This document shows positions 40,201-52,981 of a DNA stretch of 64,000 bases, piece by piece. Source of the stretch: Onchocerca lupi (Eukaryota; Nematoda; Chromadorea; Rhabditida; Onchocercidae); assembly GCA_028564675.1 (NCBI GenBank), contig JAOVVO010000033.1, positions 184,839-248,838 of the forward strand. Direction: 5' to 3'. The notes under the pieces were generated by a model. That model was not told the origin of the DNA and made no database searches. It worked only from the letters and a program-made list of their open reading frames with translations. A program made the translations under genes and the position numbers. Positions within the stretch are counted from its first letter, which is position 1, and every line of letters begins with the position of its first letter.

Positions 40201-42803
40201 CGTGGGCATACTGGTTCAGTGCTCTGTCTGCAATATGATGATCGAGTTATTATTAGTGGAAGCAGCGACACTACAGTAAGGTACGTAGATATTATAATAA
40301 TTTCTTGTAATTTTGAAGAAATAAACAATTTGCTGCTTTTTCGTCGATGTCGGAATGTGGAAGACAGCATCGCACGAAATCGTTGATTCATGAACTTTAA
40401 GACATCATTTGATTTCAGTTCAAAAATCAGGTCTGATTTCCTTTTTAGTTAACGTTGATATTTGTCTTCCAGACATTTTGAATTTTAGTTTTACTGAACT
40501 TGGAATTTTTAAATTTTTAATTCAGTAAGATTAGATTTCAACATGTGCACTTCTTAAATATTTCATAAGGTTATTCTCTTCTTGTTTCTTACTATTATAA
40601 TTACTGTAGATCATAACTTTTATAAAGCTTATTCTTTTTCCGGATTTGTCCTTTTTTTTTCCTTACTGGAATTTGCTATATTCGCTTTTTTGGCTAATTT
40701 TTATTATTCGTGAGCTTTGCAGACATCTTAAATTCTAGAATAATAAAAGGTTTGCAGAGTATGGGATGTACACACTGGCGAACTATTACATACACTAATG
40801 CATCACGTCGAGGCAGTTTTGCACTTACGTTTCCAAAATGGAATGATGGTTACGTGGTATGCTTCTGATAAAATACTTTCTAAATCTGATTCAGTGAAAA
40901 TTTATGTACATAATTACAGAATGCTAGAGAATTTGTGATTTAAAAAAAATTCAGCTCAAAGGATCGTTCAATAGCAGTTTGGGGTATGATATCTCCACGA
41001 GAAATCAACGTACGTCGTGTGCTTGTGGCTCATCGCGCTGCCGTTAATGTTGTAGATTTTGATAGCAAGTATATTGTTTCAGCTTCAGGTGATCGTACAA
41101 TTAAAGTAAGTACCAATTTTTCACTATATATGTTTGTGATATTAAAATTTTTTCCTTAGTTCACTTATAAGTTTTCAATTACCTTTTAATCTTTCAGATT
41201 TTTCTCAAATTTAACAACTCATTTTTCTAAAAGTGAATTCACCGAATATGTCTTCAAATTTGAAGTGGCTAGTCCATGATTTTTGTTTACTCATCGTAAC
41301 TTACATTTTTTTTTTTTTCATTTTAAGGTTTGGAGCACTGATACATGTGAATTTGTGCGTACTATGATCGGTCATAGGCGAGGCATCGCATGCTTGCAGT
41401 ATCATGACCGACTAGTTGTCTCTGGTTCAAGTGATAATACTATCAGGTCTGCTTCATGGTTGTGATAAAAGGAGTGAAATGATGCTTTTTTATTTAAGAA
41501 AATTACTCATATCTTCGACTTTTACTCTATTTTCTATACAATTTCAGGTTGTGGGATATTGAAATAGGCGCTTGTCTGAGAGTTTTAGAAGGCCACGAAC
41601 AACTTGTTCGTTGTATTCGATTCGATTCGAAACGTATTGTTTCTGGTGCTTATGATGGGTATGCTCAAATTTTAATTATATACGTGCTTCGGTTTAATTG
41701 AAAATCGTGCGATTTTTTTTTTTTTTTTTTTTTTTGATTTTGATTATTTCAGAAGGATCAAAGTTTGGGATCTTCAGGCAGCAATGAATCCGCGTTCTCC
41801 ACCTGATAGTATATGCTTATTAACATTGGTGGTAAGTGATTTAAAATGAAAATGATTGTGGAAATAAGAGAAAAAATCGAGAACTTGCTTCATGCTTTGT
41901 AAAAACTTGTTGAAATGCATAGAACATTTATTTCGAAGCTTTAAGTCGAAGAAATGTACATTGTGTGATGGTATGTATGGAGCGAAATAAGCGGTAACGT
42001 TGCAATAAAAACTAAATTTTAAATGTATGAATGAGTCTGGATGAAAAGTAATATGCTTGATGTGCGCTCATATTTGTCGTAGCAATATTGTTGCTAACCA
42101 TTAAGCAAAATTGTGAAAGCTTCTGTGGTCATGTAATATTTTGATTTTAGGAGCACACGGGCCGAGTATTTCGTCTGCAGTTTGATGAATTTCAAATAGT
42201 ATCGTCTTCTCACGATGATACGATACTTATTTGGGACTTCCTAGAGCCGCAGCCCGAATCTCATTCATTGGAAGGAACACTTCAGCAGACTGCAGGACCT
42301 GCTGCTATACCAAATGCTGACAATGCAGCACAAGCACCGAACATTGATGGAGTACCTCAGATTGATCGGCAGAATCTGGAAGATTCTGAAAATGGTGACT
42401 TTCGGAAACTTTTTCTGCAAAAATAATTCATAAGCATCTCACTCTTACTGATATCAATTTTGATTTGTGTTCGAATTTCAGATGATGATGTAGATGACGT
42501 GATGCGACAGCGACAGGTACCGATGGAAGTGGTTGAACTTGCTGTCCTAAATGAAAGGAACAGGTTCGTTTAAGAATTGTTGCTTGAAATTGCCAAAATG
42601 GACAGTAATTACTTTTTTCATGTCATTTATGCTTATAAGTCCACTTTTTTTTTGGTCATTCAGAAATCCAAATCTTTTTGACAAGTTCAAAGTTAACTTT
42701 TACCAATCAACTTTTTTTTTTTCTTTCTAGAGAGGATGACAGTCCGTCAGAAAATGATGGGGAATATGAACGGAGACGTCGTGGCGCTGATGTTAGGAAT
42801 TAA
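37295..42803 (+). CDS. lin-23: LIN-23 / beta-TrCP, F-box and WD40 protein
   Basis: Fifteen exons join in phase to 625 aa: 37295-37363, 37945-38058, 38532-38670, 38926-39100, 39211-39300, 39772-39920, 40097-40280, 40758-40856, 40955-41105, 41328-41446, 41548-41658, 41753-41831, 42151-42394, 42482-42563 and 42731-42803. The dimerisation (D) domain reads KFLCWTDQDQVDFVKTLIRS. The F-box follows (DRLSRYVLSFLDARWLNSSE). Seven WD40 repeats then form the propeller, including GHTGSVLCLQYDDRVIISGS and EHTGRVFRLQFDEFQIVSSS. The C terminus is acidic and then basic. beta-TrCP proteins recruit phosphodegron substrates such as beta-catenin to SCF ligases, and C. elegans LIN-23 restrains cell division and shapes neurons. 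The length is close to that of the C. elegans protein (about 665 aa). The start gives a 23-residue N-terminal exon; a spliced-leader acceptor precedes it. Confidence 0.96.
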
Positions 42804-44439
42804 TTGTATAAAATCCTCTCTTAAATTTTGCATTGAACTGAGATAAGCTTGTAATTCTCAATGCTCCATCTTGTTTCAAATCCTTAAATCATGAATTATT
42901 TGTTTTAGAATTCATCAGTGATGTCACTGTTTCCAAAAAATTTCGCCTACATTATTTTAATTTCATTCCGTTACATCAACTTAATGCATAATTCACTTTT
43001 TTCAATTTCTCCTGTAAAATAACCGTTAAAAACATTCCTGTTCTCCATATTCACAAATTCTTCCAGAAATTTAGAAATATTGCATCGATTTTCAGATATT
43101 ATGTTAGAAAAAGTAATCGCAATACAATGTTTTGTTTTAAACTGTGATGTTTTTTCTTGTGTTTTCTTCTATCGATGCTTTTGTCGTCATTTGAGTCTTT
43201 TATGTTTAATAAGTCATATATTAAGTTAATTAAAGGCAAATGGAAAACTTGAAAATTCGAAGTTTTTAAAAATTGAATTTTTCAATTTTTCAGATTCTCG
43301 AATCATGATTATTCAGAAATAATATGTTGTTTTGACACGTCCATTGCCTAGGAAATAAATTTCATAATCCTTATCAGTAGAACTTTTTCATGAATTGTCT
43401 GTTACAGGGCATCTGCGACAAGAAACGTATCCTTCTGTATTATAATTAGGTTTGTATTAGTATTCATATCTTATTTAATTGCCAATGATGAACCAAGATT
43501 TCGGCGTTCAAGTTTCTGTAGAAACCGTTTAAATGTACGTAGTCATTTGATCCATTTATGGGTGGGGTATTCTGATTTTGCTCGTGTCTTTCTAACTTTA
43601 GATTTTGGATATTTTGCAAATTCTATAAATTTTATAAAAATTAGCCTCCGATTCACATCTACGGGTTTCCGCAAATGTTGCTGTTATTGAACAGTGCATT
43701 TTTGTTCATGTTTTATGATTTATCAAATGATCAACTTTGTATTTATATTATGAAATTGTATAAAAATGCACACATATCTTTATACTCAGACAGACTAATG
43801 CACATACCAACGTTATAAGGCGCAGATTTGTTTTATCAAACATGAATTTCAAATGAAGCTGTCCAATGTCAAAATCTCGTACACAAAGTTTAATTCTCGT
43901 GCATTTGTAGTGTCAAGTTCATATTAAGTTTCATCGCTTTTTATAGATTTGTAGTGTTAAGCTGATGAAATATTTCAAAATGACTGTAAATTGTCCATGA
44001 AAATATCTTACGTCGTTTATGCTATTTGACACGAATGCTTCTTCAGATCTAAAAATAGCAGTTAGTTTGTTTCACTACTTTATAAGATTCATCAATCCAT
44101 CATGACTTCAATAAGCACTTTTATCCATCCCATGAGATATGACATTGCTAGGGCACTATTCGAGCGATGCCCGAACATTGCTCGAATATATTTTTATGGA
44201 TATGGCCATTGAAATATATCGAGAATGGAAATCTCACTTAAGAACGAAAAGTCAAAATTCATGACGTACTGCTGACGGACATCGAAGTAATCCGATTTAT
44301 TTTCATATGATAAAATTTACCAGCAAATAATACCTCAATAATCTGTCATATTATAGATCATACTAACAACGAGTGTACTAGATGTATGGGTCGTTCGCAC
44401 AGGTCAATTTGTATACGATGTGTGCTGTTGTGAAATGGG

Positions 44440-44488
44440 CATCGATCGATCGATCGACCGATCGATCGGTCGGTCGGTCGATCGGTCG
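44440..44488. repeat. CGAT/CGGT tetranucleotide array, self-complementary
   Basis: About twelve CGAT, CGAC or CGGT units form a nearly uninterrupted tract. Because CGAT and ATCG are mutually complementary, the tract can fold back on itself. It creates spurious open frames rich in RSID-type repeats on both strands. Confidence 0.85.
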
Positions 44489-45969
44489 AACTGGTCATAG
44501 TGTTGTGAAAAAGGAGGAGGGAGAGGAATGGACGGACAAACGCTGTGCCATTCAAACTCGGTGCTGACAATGCTTGCACCTGCCACTTGCTCACCAGAAC
44601 CACTACTACTCGATCCCTTGAAGAGCATTCTAGAATAGGAGGGGGGCTAGGAAGGGAAGGAAAGGAAGCTATCGAGAAATAGCAATACAGATCCAACAGC
44701 AAAACACAGCTGTTCTAGTCCCGGATCTAATGACATCATCGTCATTCCTCATATTCGATGAGGAGCCATACTTGCTCCTTTCTTCCCCTTCCTCCCTCAT
44801 CCTATTTGATGCTCTTGGCGCCGAGTTATGGGCGCCTTTTGTAGCCATAAATCATCATTTAAATCTTTACTCTAAAATGTCAAAGGTCACATGATTATTA
44901 GCTACTTTAATGTGCGTAAGTATATTGAGCGGGAAGATGACAGAGGACTTTCTTGTTTATCTGCAAAGCTTCATAACATTTAGTTTATTCACTCATTCCT
45001 ACGATATGTGTCATTTCCCCCTCCAACAAACTTTGTTTCTAATCATTGGAATGTCCTAATTTCTCTTCGTTTTTTAACTATCTGCTTATCACGTAATTCA
45101 CATCACTATTCGCATTTCTACGAACCGCAGTTCCTGGATTGCTGCTGTTAACTTGCACCATTTTTCTTCTCCATTATTACACCATCGCTTGCATGTTTTT
45201 TGATAATCCACCATATGTTTCGTATTGTTGGTTTTCAAAAAAGTTCAATATGGGAACATCTAGCGTGTATATGAAATTTTAACCTTTTATCAGTTAATGC
45301 GTCTAGTATATTCAATTCTTTCTATAAATGCTTTTGTCTAATGCTTTTATATGTCTAATAAATAGGACTCAATGAAATGATATTTCTCCCGGATCATATC
45401 AGTCTTCAGAATGATTAGAATTCAAGTTAAATGTAAAGTATACAAAATGGAAACACTACTGTCACCGATCATTTATTATCATTATTCGAAGAAAAGAAAA
45501 AACTTCTTGTTGTTAGCTCTTCAATTCTGGGTTGCTTTTTGTTAATTTATTACTGTGCATCTTACACCCTTCCAAATTGTCTTGAAAATTGTCTTTCTCT
45601 TCTCCGACATTGAATGTATGAAGCAATAATGATTTAGAACGAACATTTTTGATTAACGTTTAGTGTTCCAAAAGCACTTTTAGTTTTTACGTTCAACATC
45701 CATGAATGCTTTTGAAATGATTTTATAAATATGCTTGCTTGATTATTCAGGATGACCTGAAATTTTTTCTTTTTTTTTTCTTTTTTATAAGAATTGAGAA
45801 AGCGGGGAGAAAAATCGATTTATAAGAAGAATCTTGATGTTTTGTAATAATTGACGTTAAAAGAATATTGAGATAGAGGAGAAGTACGCACTGTCAGTCA
45901 GGTGCAAAAGGGAGCATCGTGCGCTTCACTTCCGTCCGTCCATGTGCAATGCATGACTTCTTCATTGGA

Positions 45970-45988
45970 CATGCATGCATGCATGCAT
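45970..45988. repeat. TGCA tetranucleotide repeat
   Basis: Nearly five ATGC units form a perfectly palindromic microsatellite. No function is suggested. Confidence 0.8.
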
Positions 45989-46631
45989 CCTCTTCTGCCT
46001 GCACACACATTGCACACACACATATATGGCAAGTTGTCGTTCTTTCTCTTTTGTTTTAATTGCTGCTTATTTTGAAGCGTCCGAAAGAGCGAAGAGAAGA
46101 AGGAACAAGTGATGTAGATTCGTTGTTGTTGTCAAATAAAACTTCTTCAGACAGGGCAAATAGAACTGCTCCTGAAAGTAAATTGCATCTTCGCAATTGA
46201 GTGAAGATGGTCGATCGGTTGGTGGATGCAGAATAGGACAGCACGTAAGCCGCATGATAGCATGCTCGTATCTCCCAGAATAACTTCATCAACAAGGCAG
46301 ACTGTGTGCGCCATCTCTCATTTGCTGTTATTTCTACTGCTATTGCTCTTGCAGATATTTTTGTCACTTGTGCATTCTAGCAAATTGTACATTTTGCAGA
46401 ATGAAGGATTCTGGGACGTGCGATGTGCGATGTGCGACACCATCCTCCCTTCCAGAAGTTCAATTCGAATAGCAGACGACGATGCTACAGAAGGACTAAT
46501 CTGCGTGGGAGGGAGAGTGAGGGATAGGGGAGATGGCCAAACTAGGTAGAGGAATCTGTTGCGACGCAAGATGCTCAATGATAGATGATTGGTTCGGAAT
46601 TTTGTGTTGATGAGTGGAACGTTTAATACAC

Positions 46632-46675
46632 CAGCAGCATCAGCAGCAGCAGCAGCAGCAGCAGCAGTAGCAGCA
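46632..46675. repeat. CAG trinucleotide repeat
   Basis: About fourteen CAG units, interrupted by CAT and TAG. Short flanking frames do not support translation, so this is read as a non-coding microsatellite. Confidence 0.85.
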
Positions 46676-47042
46676 ACACATCACACTTCTTAATGTGCAC
46701 CATGCACACACACACTATCCCTGCAATCATCATTTCTCTCGTTCCATCTCTCTCCTTACTGCTCCATCATTTTCCTTTTTCTCTGCAGAACTCCTACGTG
46801 CTTGCTAGCGCGTGCTGTATTGCGCTCTGCAGCAGCGATCTGTTGATGTTTGTCGCACCTATGCTGGGCATGTTTCCTGTATGTCTGCAGTCTTTCTCTC
46901 TGCTCTGTTTATGCTAAGGCCATCTATTCGGTTGTTCTTCCCGTCAGTTAGACTGCCATTTGAGATGATCGGATGGTCCATGCTGAGGTGATTTTATTAC
47001 TTCTCGATGGTTGTTTGTTCACTGCGTGAGAGTATCTCTTCC

Positions 47043-47128
47043 GAGAGGATCAATCATTTGAGAGTTCATTCATTCGAGAAATCAATCATTTGAAAGATCA
47101 GTCACTCGAGAGATCAATCATTTGAGAC
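47043..47128. repeat. 16-bp tandem repeat, five copies
   Basis: Five units of GAGAGATCAATCATTT-like sequence are spaced 16-17 bp apart. Units ending ATTT and units ending ATTC or ACTC alternate, giving a 32-bp higher-order period. The array sits about 1.2 kb before the AIN/GW182 start. Confidence 0.85.
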
Positions 47129-47317
47129 TAAATCTAACTTGATTGATTTAATTCACAAGACATTAGATAGGTTTGAATCTATAATTCTTGGCATAAATAT
47201 ACTAGTGGTATATAAAGTCTATGACTGATCTGCTTGTTTCTCTTCCAAGAAAAGATATTTTGGCGTTTTATATTTTTTGCCACTTATATGTTAAGTTTAG
47301 CAGTAATTTTAATTGAT

Positions 47318-47386
47318 TACAAGATGACATGTAATCCACGAGTTTTAATTGGTTGTTACTCATGAGTTACATGTCATCTTAGTACG
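47318..47386 (+). ncRNA. Candidate pre-miRNA-like hairpin
   Basis: AAGATGACATGTAA (47321-47334) is the exact reverse complement of TTACATGTCATCTT (47367-47380). Beyond a small internal loop the stem continues with ACGAG against CTCAT (one mismatch), closing a loop of about 17 nt. At the base TAC can pair with GTA across a bulged A. A stem of about 22 bp with a short loop is the size of a miRNA precursor. No known miRNA seed was recognised. A small inverted-repeat transposon remnant is the main alternative. Strand cannot be decided by eye. Confidence 0.35.
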
Positions 47387-48341
47387 TTGTTCCCAGTGTA
47401 ATCTTATGACTTAAGCTTTTGTTGGAAGTTCTACATGGATTTGAATGAATAAACCATTCATTACGAATGAATATGATTCATATTATCGAATTTGATTTTG
47501 GTTCTTATCCTCCAGCAACTTCACAAATTGCATTAATTCTGGTATGCAGTCCCAGTTATTGCAAATTCATTAAAACGATGGAAAATTGTATGCCGTGATC
47601 GTAAATTAAATATCTAAGGCATTTAAAAGATGGATAATTTTAGATAATTTTAAAAGATGGATATATTCTCTCCTGATAAGCATTACCGTTTTTGCAATGT
47701 CTTTCATGGATTTCTTGCTGTCAAAAATTTCGTAACATGTTTTGGAATATGAAATAGATAAGCTTGCAACAGCTGGCTATTATTGATAGTTCGGATGATT
47801 TTTATAATCATTTAAACTGATTATTTTGTTTAATTCGAATCATGTGTAAAATTCTCTTACCCAAGTCCTTGTGAGAATATCGCATTATTGTGTCTCATGT
47901 ATAGTTCCTGCTTAGAATAATCATAGTTAACACTAGTTTTCTTTGTTTTTGATGAGATTGGCTGTCTTATTTACTTTAGTTGAACGTTATTCATAAAGTC
48001 GATATGGCTTTTCTCTATGACTATAAACATTAAAAAAGTTAGATTTCTCAATATTGCATAAATATTTGCCAATTTCGAAGACTTTGTGAACTAAATTTCT
48101 GATATCTCTTGGAATCAGAACTTGTTTTACGAGTGCTGCGTAGATTTTTGTGTTCATTTTTGATGTAGTTTTGTTTTTTATGAAAGAAGTACATTGTTAT
48201 GGACGCGACGCGATCCATGTTTCATTATGTGTGAGCATGGACATCGATAGAACAATATATCTATATACATATATGTGTGCAGGAACTAACCACATTCATA
48301 AACGAGAGGTCGCAGAGAAGTAAAAGAAAGTGAGTGGCCTC

Positions 48342-51300
48342 ATGTGGGCTCCAATCGAAAGTTCGCAGGCTGAAACGGCTTCGCTGAATTCATGGAGCAT
48401 CGAACAACAGCAGGTAATTATTACGATTAAAAAAAAGATGACAATTATTTCAATACAAACAAATCCACCAAATGATTACAATTAATTTTTTAATCATTTT
48501 TTTCATAGCGAAATAATAGTAATTTTCATTTGATTATTTGTTGAAACCATTACATGATTGGATTCGTATTTATCTCAAATGGCCTTTTTGCAGAATCGTT
48601 GGGGTGGTGTTAGCGATTATAGTAATAATGCAGCATTTGATGAACATATGCGATCAATTGTACCGCCAGCTTTTCGGAATAGTAATGCGAAAGTTGTTTG
48701 GCAAGAGCCGAAATCACTCGGTAAAACTTTCATTTCACCCTTTTGGTTTTCTCCATTGTTTAGAGGCAGTATAAAATTTTTTCTATGCATTGTTACACAT
48801 ATTTCAGAAGCAAATATCAATGAAGCATTGGGTATCTGGCAGGCGACGCCGCTCAACCAGTTTTCTTTAGAACAAGAACCATTAAGTGGTTTGTTTTAGT
48901 GTAGTTTTTGACTTCCGATTTGTGCAATAAATCAATTTACCCTTTTAAAATGTAATGTTTCAAAATATCGGTGATAAATCAGCAGGGCAAATGTACAGAA
49001 TGATGTAACCGTGGGTTATCTTTTATTTGTTCTAAATTCAATTGTTTCTATCCTTAAGATTCACCGAGCTGAATGATCGGATATTTTAACAGTCGTAATC
49101 TCAGGTATTATCGCGTAAATAAATACATATGGATATTGAAGCGAATTTCGTATCAGATATTCTTACTTTTCTCATGGTTTGATTTTAAAAATGACTACAG
49201 AAAGACACCATATTAATTGCAGGAACTAACCATTTTCCTCCGTCTTTTGCCGGTTGTGGCGCAGCAAATGGTTGGTCGCAACCTGAAATTGGTTAGTATT
49301 TTGTTTCGAAGCTGTAGTGCTATTTCATTTATTTGTATCTTATTAAAAATTGTTTGCCGTTGGAGCTAATCAACCGTTCTAAGTATTTCTATGATATTTT
49401 TTGGAAATATTACAGAACAGCGAAGTTGGGATATATCGACTCAATCACAAACAGTACGAGCAGCAGTACCATTTTGTGGTGGTCTGACTCAGAATAAATT
49501 ATGGCCAAATGATGAGCAAGTTTGGGGTGGTGCTCAGCGTCCTCCAGTATTTCCAACAGGTCCACCACCGCCTGCTTATGCTGCAAGTAAGTATTTGAAA
49601 TAATGTGAAAATAAGTTTTTTGGTGTTATCTTCCGTTTTATTTTTTTGTTCTTGTTTTTGTTTTTGTTTTTTTTTTTTTTTTTTTTTTTTTTTTGTCCTT
49701 ATCACTTCACAGGAACGCGTCCATGTTAAGTTTGATTGAATTAAATGGGAACGGTTATATTCTCATGCATGTTTTAGGTTGGCAGCAAAATGCACCACGT
49801 GGTAACGTTTTTCCTCTATCAGCACGATTCAACAGTCCACCATTTGAAAGTAACGCTGTGATGGGAAATTGGGTGCAGCGTTCGATGAATGAACCAGTAC
49901 AGCCGCCGGTACCACCATCCAGTATTCCACCACCTCAGAGAAGTCGACTGCAGAATGTTTGGGGTGGCACTCCAGCTGTAAATAACACAGTTAATGGAAT
50001 GTATCTCCCACCACCTAGCGTTGAATATAGTGTAAAATTTTGTTGATCATCTTTTTCAAATCTCTTCATGATTTTGGAATATTCGTCATTAATTTTTGCA
50101 AGATCTGAATGTAATTAGGAAGTTAAGATATTGCATGAAATTTTCTTCGAAATTTCTAGGTTCCTGTTGTTTTGGAAGCATTCAACTTCAACTTGTTTTA
50201 TTTGAGTCTATTATGAAGAGCTGTAAATTGTGAACTTGATTCAAATTCAAGACTAGGAGGGCGGAAATCAATATCGTGAGACTTTGGGAGGAAGTTTTTG
50301 CAAATGATTTCGTCATTATAGATGCCGAATGGATTGACGCAGTGGAATCCTTCAACAGGCAGTGGTGGCGCGGTAGTGACGGCAGTACCTGTTGGACCGA
50401 AGCCACAGTTTACTCAAAACTTTGTGAATCGTTCTCCACCTCCTCCTAGTACTTTCAATTCTTACTCACAAGTCTCCAAATCTGATTCGGTTTGTGGATT
50501 TTTATAATTTTTCTATTTTCTATTTTCAAGAAATGTATTTATTTGGCCAGAGCACTATTGCGATTTATTTGCATCGGTTTTGTGATTTTATATATGATTT
50601 TTCCTTCTGTTTATAGTTTATGGGTGAAAATGCTGTCTGGCAAGATCCAGAAGGTGAAGTACGTAAGTGGCAAAGAGATACTGGTACTGCTGCATGGGGT
50701 GATCCTGAAAAACAACAGAGTTTGTCTTTTTTTTAATATTTTCAATGTTTGAGCTCTACTTTATTGGATCTATTAATGGATTTGAGCGATAGATTTTTAT
50801 CTTAACTGGTATAAAACTTTGATTCAAAACTTATTTCAGAGGAAATCAAACGATGGCTTATACCTGCCGGAAAAGAATATGACAATTCAGATAGCGAGAG
50901 TAATAAGTTTTATTCTAATTATTGTTCCATATTTCAATTCGATTTGGGATATTTCTTTCAGTTTAATTGTTGCTCATTCTACTTATACAAAAAAAAAAAA
51001 AATTCTATTTCATCTCAGGCAGTCGTGCAATTGCTCCCCTTGGTTGGGGTGATCTTCCTTCAAAAACATCGAGTAATAATGCTGCACCGATTTCGACAAA
51101 TTCTGTCTCCTCATGGCCAACTAAAAGCGTACCAGCAACTATTGCCACGGTTTCATCTAATGCAGGTGTGTTATATTTCTTATTACTCTCGTCGTAAACA
51201 TTGTGATTGGCTATCAATCCTGTTGGAAATATATTGTTCGAATGATACACTCCGAGATTCTGATGATTAAAGATCACCTTACTTACCGAATATTTCAGAC

Positions 51301-52570
51301 TCCATTTGAATCTGAAAAATCTTGAGTTTATTTTTCAGGAATAATCGTTTTATTTCAGGAATTGCAAAATCAGCAACCATTCCGAGTCTTTGGGAAATTC
51401 TTTCTGACCATCAATCTGCGTCATTGGAGAGTGGTTGGATGCCGTCAGATGGCGGGAATAACGCAACTATGCCTGCATCCACTCAACAAATTGTTGAACA
51501 ATTACGCCAGGCTGTTGCGAAAGGTACTCAATATAAGCTTTTTACCATGAATTAAGCCATTAAAGACTCTGATTATATATTTTTAAAATGAAATAATTGC
51601 AGGACTGATTGATGTTTCACTTCTTAGTAAGCCACTTCCGAATGAGGCACTCTCAGAGATGCGCACGCTTCTCAGTCGCATCCCGGTACTAGAGCAAGCG
51701 GAAAATGATTTAGCTCGTCTCATGAACGCTGTCAAAATTGTAGGTTTATTTTTAAACAGACAGATGAAATTTCCTTTGTTGGTTCCATAAAATTATGACA
51801 TGGTTATGGTTTTGTATTTTATATTAAATTTTAAGAATAACGACCGTGAAGGTGGAAGTGGAAGAATGGATACTCCGACGGATCTCATGACATCAGAGCA
51901 ACGATCAGAATATAGCCGTCTAGTAATCGAAATTGCTGCCACTAAAACAGAAATTTCAACAATTCGTGAACGAATACGTGGAAATTCCAATGCTGCTAAT
52001 GTTAGAGTAGGTCTTTTACAGAAGTTTAGAGATATAAGTTCTTTTTTTTGGAAAATGTATTAAAATTTTCTTTTTTTGGGGGGGAAGGGGATGTACTAAG
52101 ATAGAATTGGTTGTAATCTTTGTTTGAAATTTGCAAACAATTCGCGTGTATAATCTGGATTATCCGTAGAAATATATATTAAGGTGCAGGAATAGGATAA
52201 AGTATACCATATCATGTGAGTTTTCGGTAATGGTGATCTGGCTTTTCATGCTGTATAAAATATAAATTAGAAAAATAAATAGAAAGTCAAAATCAATTAG
52301 TTCATTTTAAAATATTAAAAGTAATGAATTGATAGTTTGCATGAAGAAGAATGTCTCTGAATGGTTTTTTTTAATTATCAATTGTTGTAAGGGAACACAA
52401 ACTAAAAATTGAAAAGATTTTTGCAGCCAGCAACGAGTTTAGCTGAGATTCAGCGAATGCAACCACCACAACCGCAACCAGCTGTAACAACGACAACCTC
52501 TCCTCGTTTTGGTGACAGTATTCTGGATGTTGCTGTACGTGTTGAACAACAGAAACTCTTTTCAATGTAG
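48342..52570 (+). CDS. ain-1: AIN/GW182 (TNRC6) family miRISC protein
   Basis: Fourteen exons join in phase to about 622 aa: 48342-48413, 48594-48720, 48808-48888, 49223-49291, 49416-49586, 49778-50031, 50322-50489, 50617-50719, 50840-50899, 51019-51165, 51359-51523, 51603-51739, 51836-52006 and 52427-52570. GW/WG or related Trp motifs are spread throughout: NRWGGVSD, EQVWGGAQRP, QNVWGGTPAV, TAAWGDP and PLGWGDLPSK. The segment EKQQKEIKRWLIPAGKEYD and Pro-rich linkers fit the family. GW182 proteins bind Argonaute through Trp residues and recruit deadenylases to silence miRNA targets in cytoplasmic P bodies. As in C. elegans AIN-1 and AIN-2, no C-terminal RRM is seen; which of the two it matches was not settled. 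The 3' half (51603-52006) looks helical. A CAG acceptor lies at 48282. Exon 6 has an in-frame alternative start at 49713. Confidence 0.85.
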
Positions 52571-52981
52571 TGTAGATGTGAAATACTGACTAGTCAGCAA
52601 GGCATGCATGCATCGCTATACCTGCCTTTTTCATCTTATATCTTTTCATTTTTCATGTTTTTATCATGAAATTTTCAACGGAATTCAACCTCACGGTGCG
52701 TGTGCAGCTCAATTCATACGTAATGGACTTATGTCTTCATTATCATTATGCTAATCTTAAATGATCATATATATACAATGCTATCTCTAATTCAATAGTG
52801 TCTCATTTTCTGAACTAGATGAATGCGCGCAGATTCTTTTATGCTTTCTATAATTTCTTTAAAAGACTTGCACCTAACACCTCCATCACTTCGTGCATTA
52901 TTATAATAATTATATAGCCATTCCTATATGCTACATCTAATGATTTTTGAAAAATTGTTTGCCGAGGTGAACCAGCTTTAG

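Larger units (their letters stand above)
42804..48282. other. 5.5-kb spacer between lin-23 and the AIN/GW182 gene
   Basis: No convincing exon chain. It begins with the lin-23 3' UTR. Several open frames at 44358-44702 and 46056-46917 come from low-complexity or GC-richer stretches and lack motifs. The region holds four simple or tandem repeats and one hairpin, listed separately. The part between 45900 and 47000 is less AT-rich than the rest and may contain the promoter of the downstream gene. Confidence 0.5.

Noticed and set aside
44358..44702. Overlapping frames with RSID-type repeats on both strands
   Set aside because: They are produced by the CGAT/CGGT microsatellite, which is open in several frames at once.
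46226..46917. Plus-strand frames with hydrophobic starts near the CAG repeat
   Set aside because: No acceptors or donors linking them and no family resemblance; low-complexity CT-rich sequence explains the hydrophobic residues.
49499..49705. Lys- and Gln-rich minus-strand frame
   Set aside because: It is the antisense of a T-rich intron tract and an AIN/GW182 coding exon.
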